From positions 1 through 8,989 of the forward strand of contig CAKRTY010000044.1 in assembly GCA_934402125.1 (NCBI GenBank): a DNA stretch of 8,989 nt. The letters run 5' to 3'. Shown here one piece after another: positions 1 to 5,839 of this stretch; the first letter of the stretch is position 1, and every line of letters begins with the position of its first letter. The notes under the pieces were generated by a model. It had not been told where the DNA came from, did not search any database, and worked only from the letters and a program-made list of their open reading frames with translations. The DNA is from an uncultured Anaerosacchariphilus sp. (GTDB lineage: Bacteria; Bacillota; Clostridia; Lachnospirales; Lachnospiraceae). The position numbers and the translations under genes were made by a program.

Positions 1-1568
1 GTAATCACCACATAATCCAGTTTTTTCACCCCCTCTGCCTTTAAAAAGGGCACTATCCGGTAGCTTCCCACCTTTGATACACTGGTACTGCCGCCGTCGA
101 TCAATAATGTCGTCCCCGCCCCGGTCCGCAGGAAAATCCCGTCTCCCTGCCCCACATCCAACATCACCAGGGTAAGTCCTCCCTGCAGCCGAAGGGTCAG
201 CAGAAGCACCAGCGCCGCCAGCATCGTCCCGCCTCCCACCTGTCCCAGTCTCCGCCGGGGCTTTTCTCCTTCCGCCTTTTTCCGATACTGCCAGAACAGA
301 AAGCCGGTCAGTCCCAGATAATAGAGCGCCATCTGCCAGAGTCTGGGCTGTCCGCAGAGATACACCGCGCCCGGAAGCTTGAGAGAGGCCGTCCCCAGTC
401 TCTCATAAAGCTCCAGGATCTGTACGCAGACAAAGGCCGGAAGCCGGGTCAGAGCCGGGAAAAGGAAGCTTACTGCCAGCGTCAGGATCCCGGTGAGCAT
501 GACGACTGTCATCAGCGGAATCACCACCAGATTCAGCAGGATCCCGTACACTGGGAGTTCACTGTAAAAATATTCCAGAATCGGAAGCGTCATGAGCTGA
601 ATAGACAGGCTGAGCAACAGGGGCTCCGTCATTCTGGCCAGAAGCTTTGCCTCCGGTAAGAAAAGCGCCTTCAAAGCCGGGAACAGCAGGCCCACGCCCA
701 GTACCGCCCCGAAGGAAAGAAGAAAGGATGCGCTTCTCACATACAACGGCTGACCGAGAAGCAATCCTATGGCTCCAAAGGCCAGGGCTGTGAGCATATC
801 GTAGCTTTTCCCCAGCATGGTTCCCACCATGAGCAGGGCAAACATCAGCACGGCCCGTCCCGTGGATACGCCCATTCCCGTCAGGCCCCCGTAGAACAGC
901 ACCAGGAGCAGGGACGCTGTTCCGGACAGATAGAGATCCGCGCCTGTTTTCCGCAAAATCCGGTACAGGCTCATGCCAAAGAGGGAGACATGCAGGCCGG
1001 AGATGGCCAGCAGATGGGCGATACCGCTTTTCTGGTACAGACTTTTGGTTTCCGCCTCCAGATCCGCCTTATTTCCCAGCAGCATCGCCTCTACCACTCC
1101 GCTTTTTTCCTCCGGAAAGCACTGACGGACGCGGCGGCTTAAGGCCTCCTGTATTTCATAAAGCAGTTGGGGCAGCGGCCGCACCCCGGCCCGGATTATC
1201 TCTGCTTCCTTTGCGTAACACAGGGCTATAATTCCCTTTGTCTGATAATAGAGCCTGGCGTCAAACTGTCCCGGATTGGTGGGACGCTCCGGCTCCTGTA
1301 TTTTAAAATTGTCGTCGATTCGTAGGGTATTGCCGATAGAAAGATGTGTTTCGGCTTCGAAGGATACCCGGATGATCCCGGTATCCGAAAGATTGGTATG
1401 TGTGAGCCAGACGGCAGTCCCGCCCGGTTCTATCCGGCTGACTGTGCCGGTGAGAACCGGGAGATCTTCTGCCCCTTCCGGCGGATCCTTCATCCACAGC
1501 TCTGCCGGAAGGCACAAAAGTATCAGGGCCAGAAACAGTGCCGTCAGGCACAAGGGCCGTTTGATCAA
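1..1568 (-). CDS. comEC: ComEC/Rec2 family DNA internalization channel (3' part off window)
   Basis: Forms the inner-membrane channel that takes up single-stranded DNA during natural transformation. The frame is open from 1568 to the window edge (522 residues; family members usually have 700-800). A basic N-terminus (IKRPL) and a hydrophobic anchor (about residues 6-22) come first. A DUF4131/OB-like region follows (about 30-150), including the typical GQFDARLYY. The competence domain opens near residue 160 with LLGNKADL and then the hallmark HLLAISGLHVSLFG, and continues with many hydrophobic helices to about 440. A C-terminal metallo-beta-lactamase-like domain begins with LDVGQGDGIF (about 466) and LIDGGS (about 487). 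The edge cuts the gene just before the expected metal-binding HxxxDH motif. The start is TTG: a stop codon in the same frame lies only 3 nt upstream, and no ATG occurs before the anchor has passed. It is the last visible gene of the comEA block. Family call is firm; whether the gene is intact cannot be seen. Confidence 0.95.
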   Translation of the reverse strand, partial: MIKRPLCLTALFLALILLCLPAELWMKDPPEGAEDLPVLTGTVSRIEPGGTAVWLTHTNLSDTGIIRVSFEAETHLSIGNTLRIDDNFKIQEPERPTNPGQFDARLYYQTKGIIALCYAKEAEIIRAGVRPLPQLLYEIQEALSRRVRQCFPEEKSGVVEAMLLGNKADLEAETKSLYQKSGIAHLLAISGLHVSLFGMSLYRILRKTGADLYLSGTASLLLVLFYGGLTGMGVSTGRAVLMFALLMVGTMLGKSYDMLTALAFGAIGLLLGQPLYVRSASFLLSFGAVLGVGLLFPALKALFLPEAKLLARMTEPLLLSLSIQLMTLPILEYFYSELPVYGILLNLVVIPLMTVVMLTGILTLAVSFLFPALTRLPAFVCVQILELYERLGTASLKLPGAVYLCGQPRLWQMALYYLGLTGFLFWQYRKKAEGEKPRRRLGQVGGGTMLAALVLLLTLRLQGGLTLVMLDVGQGDGIFLRTGAGTTLLIDGGSTSVSKVGSYRIVPFLKAEGVKKLDYVVI

Positions 1569-1571
1569 TTT

Positions 1572-2516
1572 TTATTTTTCCTCTTCTATGATGTCCAGAT
1601 TCCGTTCATAGATGGTATCCAGCCGCATACTCTCCTTGTAGACCAGATCCGTCTCTCCATTTACCAGAATCTGTACCTTACTGATTCCTGACACCTCTGT
1701 CAGGGAATCCACGATGGAATAGATGGTAACTGCCTCTGTCACATTGTATCCCTGCTCCAGAAAACCCTCATTCAGGTTTACATAACAAGTTCCATCCTTG
1801 GTGGAGATACTTAAGATCTTGGTACCGGCAGGCAGGGTCGGATAATCCGTATCTGTGGACACCGGTCCCCGGATCAGGCTCTCCACCACCAGCTTTTCCA
1901 CGGAGATATTGCTGCTTCCGGTCACATTGACCTTTTCCCTCACCAGCTTATCTCCGGCTTTGTTGGCAAAATACAGCGTCAGCGTTGTAACCTTTTCCTC
2001 GTTGATGGCCTCTCCGGTATTCTCCACGAAGCTGTCCGCGTTCATCTGTCCCACCAGGTTATCCCCGGAGTCCATCAGCGGATTGTCGCCAATCAGGAAG
2101 GATACATACTCCACATCCGGGATCTGGCACAGCGTCCGCACCAGAGCGGACCGGCAGAGAATCTCCCGGATGGAATTCATCTCCTGATAGCCCGGATCAA
2201 AATGCAGGCTCAGCTGTCCCTGGTCCAAATCATAGGAGGTCACAAAAACATTGTCCGTCAATACTGCCTCCAGATCACTGTCCTTCGGAGCCTCCTTCAG
2301 CTTTTCAAGCAGTTCTTCGATCAGCGCTTCCGTATCCTTTGCCTTTGGCTGATAGCTCACGGTACTTACGGACGTCTCGTCCTGGTTCAGATAATAAATC
2401 TGATAACCGGAGGTATTGGCCTTTGCTTCCTTTTTCTGCTTTCCGCAGCCTCCCAGGATCGCCAGAAGGGTCAGAAGGCCCAGAAGCAGCAGGAAAGCTC
2501 TCTTTTTTCTTTTCAT
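1572..2516 (-). CDS. Lipoprotein with two GerMN (sporulation/germination) domains
   Basis: Predicted exported lipoprotein of 314 residues. The N-terminus has MKRKKR, a leucine-rich signal segment, and lipobox LGGC with the lipidated Cys at residue 24. Two GerMN repeats follow, about residues 37-147 and 177-295. The second is the clearer one: LTLYF strand, SVEKLVVESLIRGP helix, LPAGTKILS, then a CYVNLNEGF strand. GerMN domains occur in Bacillus GerM, needed for sporulation and germination, and in actinobacterial LpqB; the biochemical role is unresolved. The ATG at 2516 has GGGAG 6 nt upstream. The gene begins 15 nt after the kinase stop, and its own stop lies 3 nt before comEC. Its place directly after regulator and kinase suggests a periplasm-side partner or target of the kinase; that is inference. 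The name gerM would be possible, but position and two-domain form alone do not establish orthology. Confidence 0.92.
   Translation of the reverse strand: MKRKKRAFLLLLGLLTLLAILGGCGKQKKEAKANTSGYQIYYLNQDETSVSTVSYQPKAKDTEALIEELLEKLKEAPKDSDLEAVLTDNVFVTSYDLDQGQLSLHFDPGYQEMNSIREILCRSALVRTLCQIPDVEYVSFLIGDNPLMDSGDNLVGQMNADSFVENTGEAINEEKVTTLTLYFANKAGDKLVREKVNVTGSSNISVEKLVVESLIRGPVSTDTDYPTLPAGTKILSISTKDGTCYVNLNEGFLEQGYNVTEAVTIYSIVDSLTEVSGISKVQILVNGETDLVYKESMRLDTIYERNLDIIEEEK
1579..1584 (-). promoter_or_regulatory. Ribosome-binding site of comEC
   Basis: AGAGGA on the minus strand lies 10 nt before the TTG at 1568, inside the last codons of the GerMN gene. It supports the TTG start and suggests comEC translation is coupled to the upstream gene. 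The spacing is slightly long, so initiation may be weak. Confidence 0.5.
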
Positions 2517-2531
2517 CTCGCACTCCCGTTC

Positions 2532-3938
2532 TCAGGCTATATAATTCAGCGGAATCCGTACCGAAAAGGTAGTTCCGGTTCCCAGCTCGCTGGATACCTT
2601 GATGGCTCCCTTGTGTACCAGCACCGCGCTTTTGGCGATTGCAAGACCCAGGCCCGTTCCGTCGATCTCGCTGGAATGGGATTTATCCACCCGGTAAAAC
2701 CGTTCAAAGATATAGTCCAGGGATTCCTCCGGAATTCCCTGGCCAGAGTCCATCACCTTCACGTAGAAGAACTTGTGATCCGCGTCCAGGGATACATGAA
2801 CCCAGCCGTTTTCTTTATTGTACTTGATGGCGTTCTCCACCAGGTTGGTGAAGGCCAGAGTCAGGCGCCCCTCGTCCACCTCAGCCGTCACCGGCCGGAA
2901 GCTTTCCAGCACCACCTCGATATTCTTCTTCGCCGCAATGGGCCTAAGCCGCTTCAGAATCAGCTCCAGCAGATCGTTGATATCCACCGGTTCAATATTC
3001 AGGCTGGCCGCCTTTTTATCCATCTTCACCAGGGACAACAGATCCGTAATAATCTTATTTTCCCGCTCGATCTCCTCGGCAATATCGCCCATAAACTCCT
3101 TATAGAGTTCATTGGGCACCTCTTCCTGGGTCAGCAGGGAATCTGCCAGCACCTTCATGGAGGTCAGCGGAGTCTTCAATTCATGGGATACGTTGGATAC
3201 GAATTCCTGACGGGACTCGTCCAGCACCCGCATCTGGGTTACGATTTTATTGAACTCCTCGGAAATCTGCGCCGTCTCCGCATAGGTCCGCACCTTCAGA
3301 TCCTCATTGGAATGGCCGCTGGAAATCTCACGAAGCCCTGCAATGATCCGCTGAATGGGCCGCACCAGAAGTCTGGATAAAAGGATCGCAAGCACCGTCA
3401 CCAGAATGCCGTATACCAGCGTAAAAATCCAGGCGTTGCCTGTCAGGGCGTCCAGACTGTCCCAGATACTGTCGGTGGATACACTGACCAGCAGTACTCC
3501 CTCAACCTTCGGGGAATCCCCGGAGCGGATCGGAATCGTCATCTCGATAAACCGCTTTTCTGACAGCTGGTTGATGGTTTCTCCCCGGAAGCAGCGCATG
3601 ACTTCTCCGGACACCACGTACTTATTTTCAATCAGTCCGTAAGTATCCCGAATCACACGGAAATCCTGATCGATGATAATGATCCGTCCGTCGTAGAGGC
3701 TGGCCAGCTGGGTCAGCTCCCCGTCGATAAGATCAATGGAGGGATCCTCCATATAGCTGCTGGTCAGAAGCTGGTTGGATAAAATCTTACACTGGTTCTG
3801 GACTTCCGTGCTCCGGGCAGAGATGGCCCGATCCTGATAGCTCTTCAGGATACTGGCTGACATGAGAATCATCGGAAGCCAGCCTACCGCCAGAAGCGCC
3901 AGCAGAAGCCGGAATTTGAAGCTTTTAAAATATGTAAT
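2532..3938 (-). CDS. Membrane sensor histidine kinase (HAMP, HisKA, HATPase_c), WalK/PhoR-like
   Basis: Partner kinase of the response regulator just upstream. Numbered from the in-frame ATG at 3872 (446 residues): extracytoplasmic sensor about 20-145; second membrane helix about 147-170; HAMP about 168-220; HisKA with SHELKTPL, phospho-acceptor His230; HATPase_c with N-box Asn347 (NLVENAIKYN), G1 box DSGQGI at 375, F-box IFERFYR near 388, G2 box GTGLGLA at 405. All catalytic boxes are intact. The ATG at 3872 would remove the first membrane helix. The open frame continues upstream for 22 more codons with FKSFKFR and then LLLALLAVGWLP, a classic basic stretch plus membrane helix. No ATG, GTG or TTG lies in that extension. 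The best start is ATT at 3938 with AAGG 5 nt upstream, giving 468 residues; an undetected sequence error is the alternative. Product is secure; the exact 5' end is not. Confidence 0.93.
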   Translation of the reverse strand: MTYFKSFKFRLLLALLAVGWLPMILMSASILKSYQDRAISARSTEVQNQCKILSNQLLTSSYMEDPSIDLIDGELTQLASLYDGRIIIIDQDFRVIRDTYGLIENKYVVSGEVMRCFRGETINQLSEKRFIEMTIPIRSGDSPKVEGVLLVSVSTDSIWDSLDALTGNAWIFTLVYGILVTVLAILLSRLLVRPIQRIIAGLREISSGHSNEDLKVRTYAETAQISEEFNKIVTQMRVLDESRQEFVSNVSHELKTPLTSMKVLADSLLTQEEVPNELYKEFMGDIAEEIERENKIITDLLSLVKMDKKAASLNIEPVDINDLLELILKRLRPIAAKKNIEVVLESFRPVTAEVDEGRLTLAFTNLVENAIKYNKENGWVHVSLDADHKFFYVKVMDSGQGIPEESLDYIFERFYRVDKSHSSEIDGTGLGLAIAKSAVLVHKGAIKVSSELGTGTTFSVRIPLNYIA

Positions 3939-3943
3939 GACTA

Positions 3944-3947
3944 CCTT
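3944..3947 (-). promoter_or_regulatory. Candidate ribosome-binding site for the histidine kinase
   Basis: AAGG on the minus strand overlaps the stop codon of the response-regulator gene and lies 5 nt before the ATT at 3938. It is the only purine-rich site near the upstream limit of the kinase frame (an in-frame TAG bounds it). It supports starting the kinase near 3938 rather than at 3872. Confidence 0.4.
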
Positions 3948-4632
3948 ATGCCTGGAAGTAATAACCTACACCCCACTTCGTATGAACGTATTTGGGCTCG
4001 CTGGGATTGCTCTCGATCTTCTCCCGGAGCCGCCGGATATGTACGTCCACGGTGCGCACATCTCCCGGATACTCGTAGCCCCAGACCGTATTCAGCAGGT
4101 TTTCCCGGCTGTATACCTTGCCCGGATTCAGCGCCATCAGCTCCAGCAGATCAAATTCCTTGGCGGTCAGATTGATCTCCCGGCCGCTGATAAAGAGACG
4201 GCGGCCCTCCAGATCCAGCTTCAGATCCGCAGCCTCCACCACTTTGCCCTTTTTCTCCTTTTCGGTACCGCCTACCCTGCGCATAATCGCCTTCATGCGG
4301 GCCTTGATCTCCAGAATATTGAAGGGCTTTGTGATATAATCGTCCGCGCCGTATTCCAGGCCTAAGATCTTGTCCATATCATCGCCCTTTGCAGTCAGCA
4401 TGATAATCGGCATATTGGAAAATTCCCGGATCTGCTGGCAGACCTGAAAGCCGTCCAGCTTCGGAAGCATTACGTCCAGAAGCACGATATCGTACTCCCT
4501 GGCTCTGGCATATTCCAGCGCTTCCTCTCCGTCATAGGCGCAGTCCACCTCCATGTCGTCCTGCTCCAGGCTGAACCGGAGTCCCTTTACAATTAATTTT
4601 TCATCGTCGACCACTAATACTTTCTTTCCCAT
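3946..4632 (-). CDS. OmpR/PhoB-family response regulator, WalR-like
   Basis: DNA-binding transcription factor of 228 residues, activated by phosphorylation from the kinase encoded next. The receiver domain (about 3-118) has all conserved positions: acidic pair Asp9/Asp10, phospho-acceptor Asp53 in DIVLLDVMLP, Thr80 in MLTAKGD and Lys102 in YITKPF. The winged-helix Trans_reg_C domain (about 130-226) shows LTAKEFDLLELM, the VRTVDVHIRRLREKIE recognition-helix region and the terminal WGVGYYF. Resemblance to WalR/YycF is clear by eye, but the usual walR neighbours (yycH, yycI, walJ-type genes) are absent, so I do not assign that symbol. ATG at 4632 has GAGG 8 nt upstream. It sits 34 nt after comEA and 7 nt before the proposed kinase start, so all are probably on one transcript. 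Targets cannot be told from this window. Confidence 0.95.
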   Translation of the reverse strand: MGKKVLVVDDEKLIVKGLRFSLEQDDMEVDCAYDGEEALEYARAREYDIVLLDVMLPKLDGFQVCQQIREFSNMPIIMLTAKGDDMDKILGLEYGADDYITKPFNILEIKARMKAIMRRVGGTEKEKKGKVVEAADLKLDLEGRRLFISGREINLTAKEFDLLELMALNPGKVYSRENLLNTVWGYEYPGDVRTVDVHIRRLREKIESNPSEPKYVHTKWGVGYYFQA

Positions 4633-4666
4633 GCTTCCCGCCTCGTTATCTTTCTATTACTCTTTC

Positions 4667-5245
4667 CTACACTGTTATCTGATCTCTGATTTTATGAAAA
4701 ACGCCTTCCTTGATTCCCGGAATCTTCATCAGATCCTCCGGCTTTCCAAAGCCGCCCTTTGTCTCCCGGTAACGGATAATTTCCTTCGCCTTGGAGGCTC
4801 CGATTCCCGAAAGGGTCATAAGCTCCTCTTCTGTGGCCCGGTTTAAGTTCACCAGTCCCGCATCTCCCGTTTTCCCGACCTCGGTAAGCGCTTCCGCCTC
4901 TTCCGCCGACGGCACCTCGATCTTCTGTCCGTCGGAAAGTGTCTCCGCCAGGTTCAGATAGGTGTCTGCCGCTTCCTCTGTCATGCCTCCGGCCGCCTCT
5001 ATGGCGTCGGTGATCCGGCTGCCATCCGAAAGCTCATAGACGCCCGGATGATTCACGCTCCCGCAGACATACACCCAGACCGAGCGCTCTGTTTGTTTCT
5101 GTTCTTCTGTTTGTTCTGTCTGTTCTGTTCCGGCCTCCGCCAGAAGCTCCTCTGTCCCGCTGTCATAGAAGACTGCCTCTGTTTTCCCACAGCCTGTGAG
5201 CGCCAGCAGCAGTAACAGAAGGATAATTCCATACCGATATCTCAT
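4667..5245 (-). CDS. comEA: ComEA-type DNA-binding competence lipoprotein (SLBB + helix-hairpin-helix)
   Basis: Surface receptor that binds double-stranded DNA and feeds the ComEC channel. 192 residues. The N-terminus is a lipoprotein signal (MRYRYG, leucine run, lipobox LTGC, Cys19) rather than the plain membrane anchor of Bacillus ComEA. A low-complexity linker rich in Thr-Glu-Gln (residues 40-53) follows. An SLBB domain (about 56-112) contains VYVCGSVNHPGVYEL and ITDAIEAAGG. The C-terminal ComEA helix-hairpin-helix pair (about 131-192) contains LVNLNRATEEEL, the GIG hairpin near 147, KGGFGKPEDL and IPGI near 175. ATG at 5245 is preceded by AAAGG with 8 nt spacing. It is the first gene of the block that ends with comEC. 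In Bacillus, comEA and comEC are separated only by comEB; here a two-component system and a GerMN gene lie between them. Confidence 0.93.
   Translation of the reverse strand: MRYRYGIILLLLLLALTGCGKTEAVFYDSGTEELLAEAGTEQTEQTEEQKQTERSVWVYVCGSVNHPGVYELSDGSRITDAIEAAGGMTEEAADTYLNLAETLSDGQKIEVPSAEEAEALTEVGKTGDAGLVNLNRATEEELMTLSGIGASKAKEIIRYRETKGGFGKPEDLMKIPGIKEGVFHKIRDQITV
5087..5128 (-). repeat. Short tandem coding repeat in the comEA linker
   Basis: Fourteen codons built mostly from ACA, GAA/GAG and CAG/CAA give TEQTEQTEEQKQTE (residues 40-53). This is a hydrophilic spacer between the lipidated N-terminus and the SLBB domain. The triplet-based repetition makes length variation between strains plausible. 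Confidence 0.6.
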
Positions 5246-5296
5246 ATTTCCCGCCTTTCCTGAAACGCGGGGCCCCTCCGATACCAGACTATCTCC

Positions 5297-5325
5297 ATTT
5301 TAGCCGAGATCCAGGCAGAATACAA
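5297..5325 (-). promoter_or_regulatory. Candidate sigma-A promoter of the comEA-to-comEC block
   Basis: On the minus strand, -35 TTGTAT (5320-5325) is separated by exactly 17 nt from -10 TAAAAT (5297-5302; five of six match TATAAT). The -35 box matches only in its TTG. It lies between the stop of the DMT transporter and comEA and would give a leader of about 45 nt. The position is right for the first gene of the block; the call rests on motif and spacing only. Confidence 0.45.
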
Positions 5326-5333
5326 GTCATTTT

Positions 5334-5765
5334 TTACTCCCACCGGAAAATGACGACGCCCACGATGGCCACCGCCATTCCCAGCATTTTCCGCCAGGAA
5401 AAATCCGCCCGCTCCACGCCAAAGAGGCCCAAAAGCTCTATCAGATAGGCCACCAGAAGCTGGGAGATAACAATCAGCATAACCGCCTTTGCAGGCCCCA
5501 GGCTGTCCATGCTCCGGATCACCGTAAAGGTAATAAAGGCTCCGATGACGCCGCCCAGCAGCATATACCGGGGCGTAACCTCAAATACCGTCAGCATATT
5601 TTTCCGGTCAGTCAGCGCCCAGGCCAAAAGACAGGTAATCAGCGCGGTCAGCTGCACCCAGGCAGCCGATATCCACATACTGCTGACCTTTGTCACCTCT
5701 GTATTGAACACTCCCTGGATACTCATCAGCGCCCCGGACAGCAGGGCAATAAAAAATCCAATCAT
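5334..5765 (-). CDS. Small DMT-superfamily membrane transporter (DUF606/YdcZ type)
   Basis: Integral membrane protein of 143 residues with about five predicted helices (2-22, 32-52, 67-87, 91-115, 124-142). The N-terminus MIGFFIALLSGALMSIQGVFN is characteristic of the DUF606/YdcZ family (half-size drug/metabolite transporters). The length is normal for that family. The substrate is unknown and nothing visible settles it. The ATG at 5765 has a strong GGAGGA 9 nt upstream. That site and the start codon lie inside a long inverted repeat, and the codons for residues 2-5 (ATT GGA TTT TTT) form the end of its 3' arm and the following T-run. Expression may therefore depend on opening that structure. 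I found no convincing promoter between the binding-protein gene and this one, so it may be expressed by readthrough from the arginine operon. Confidence 0.88.
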   Translation of the reverse strand: MIGFFIALLSGALMSIQGVFNTEVTKVSSMWISAAWVQLTALITCLLAWALTDRKNMLTVFEVTPRYMLLGGVIGAFITFTVIRSMDSLGPAKAVMLIVISQLLVAYLIELLGLFGVERADFSWRKMLGMAVAIVGVVIFRWE

Positions 5766-5817
5766 GGTAAGACTTCCTCCGTTTCTGTCATCGGATTTAG
5801 TCTTACCCTGATTGGAT
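5751..5817 (-). terminator. Large hairpin plus T-run overlapping the DMT transporter start
   Basis: Inverted repeat with arms 5756-5774 and 5799-5817: 18 of 19 positions pair, with one mismatch at 5765/5808 and a 24-nt loop. Read on the minus strand, the 3' arm is followed immediately by six T (5751-5756). This has the form of an intrinsic terminator placed 22 nt after the stop of the solute-binding protein gene. The loop carries the GGAGGA ribosome-binding site of the next gene (5775-5780), and the ATG (5763-5765) is in the 3' arm. It could terminate the arginine/binding-protein transcript, act as an attenuator for the transporter, or do both. Confidence 0.7.
5775..5780 (-). promoter_or_regulatory. 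Ribosome-binding site of the DMT transporter, inside the hairpin loop
   Basis: GGAGGA on the minus strand lies directly against the 3' arm of the inverted repeat, 9 nt before the ATG at 5765. Part of it (CGGA, 5778-5781) can also pair with TCCG (5792-5795) inside the loop, so the site may be partly hidden when the structure forms. Confidence 0.6.
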
Positions 5818-5839
5818 CGGCTTATGCATACTTTCTGTT

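Noticed and set aside
1303..1551. Short open frames on both strands near the comEC 5' end
   Set aside because: The true comEC frame runs through here and encodes the membrane anchor and DUF4131 region; the others are out of frame with it and have no recognisable features.
2202..3380. Plus-strand open frame of 392 codons antisense to the GerMN and kinase genes
   Set aside because: It lies wholly over two well-supported minus-strand genes, shows no recognisable domain, and its His/Gln/Leu-rich composition is what a reverse-strand shadow of these genes would give.
3862..4365. Plus-strand open frame of 167 codons antisense to the response regulator
   Set aside because: It covers the strongly conserved receiver and DNA-binding domains on the other strand and has no domain of its own.
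3946..4632. Naming the regulator and kinase walR/walK
   Set aside because: The proteins resemble the Wal pair, but the typical wal neighbours are missing and many OmpR-type pairs in Clostridia look alike by eye; an alignment or tree would be needed.
5269..5276. Perfect 8-bp palindrome GGGGCCCC in the comEA leader
   Set aside because: It has no loop, no T-run and no second copy, so it is neither a terminator nor a convincing operator by itself.
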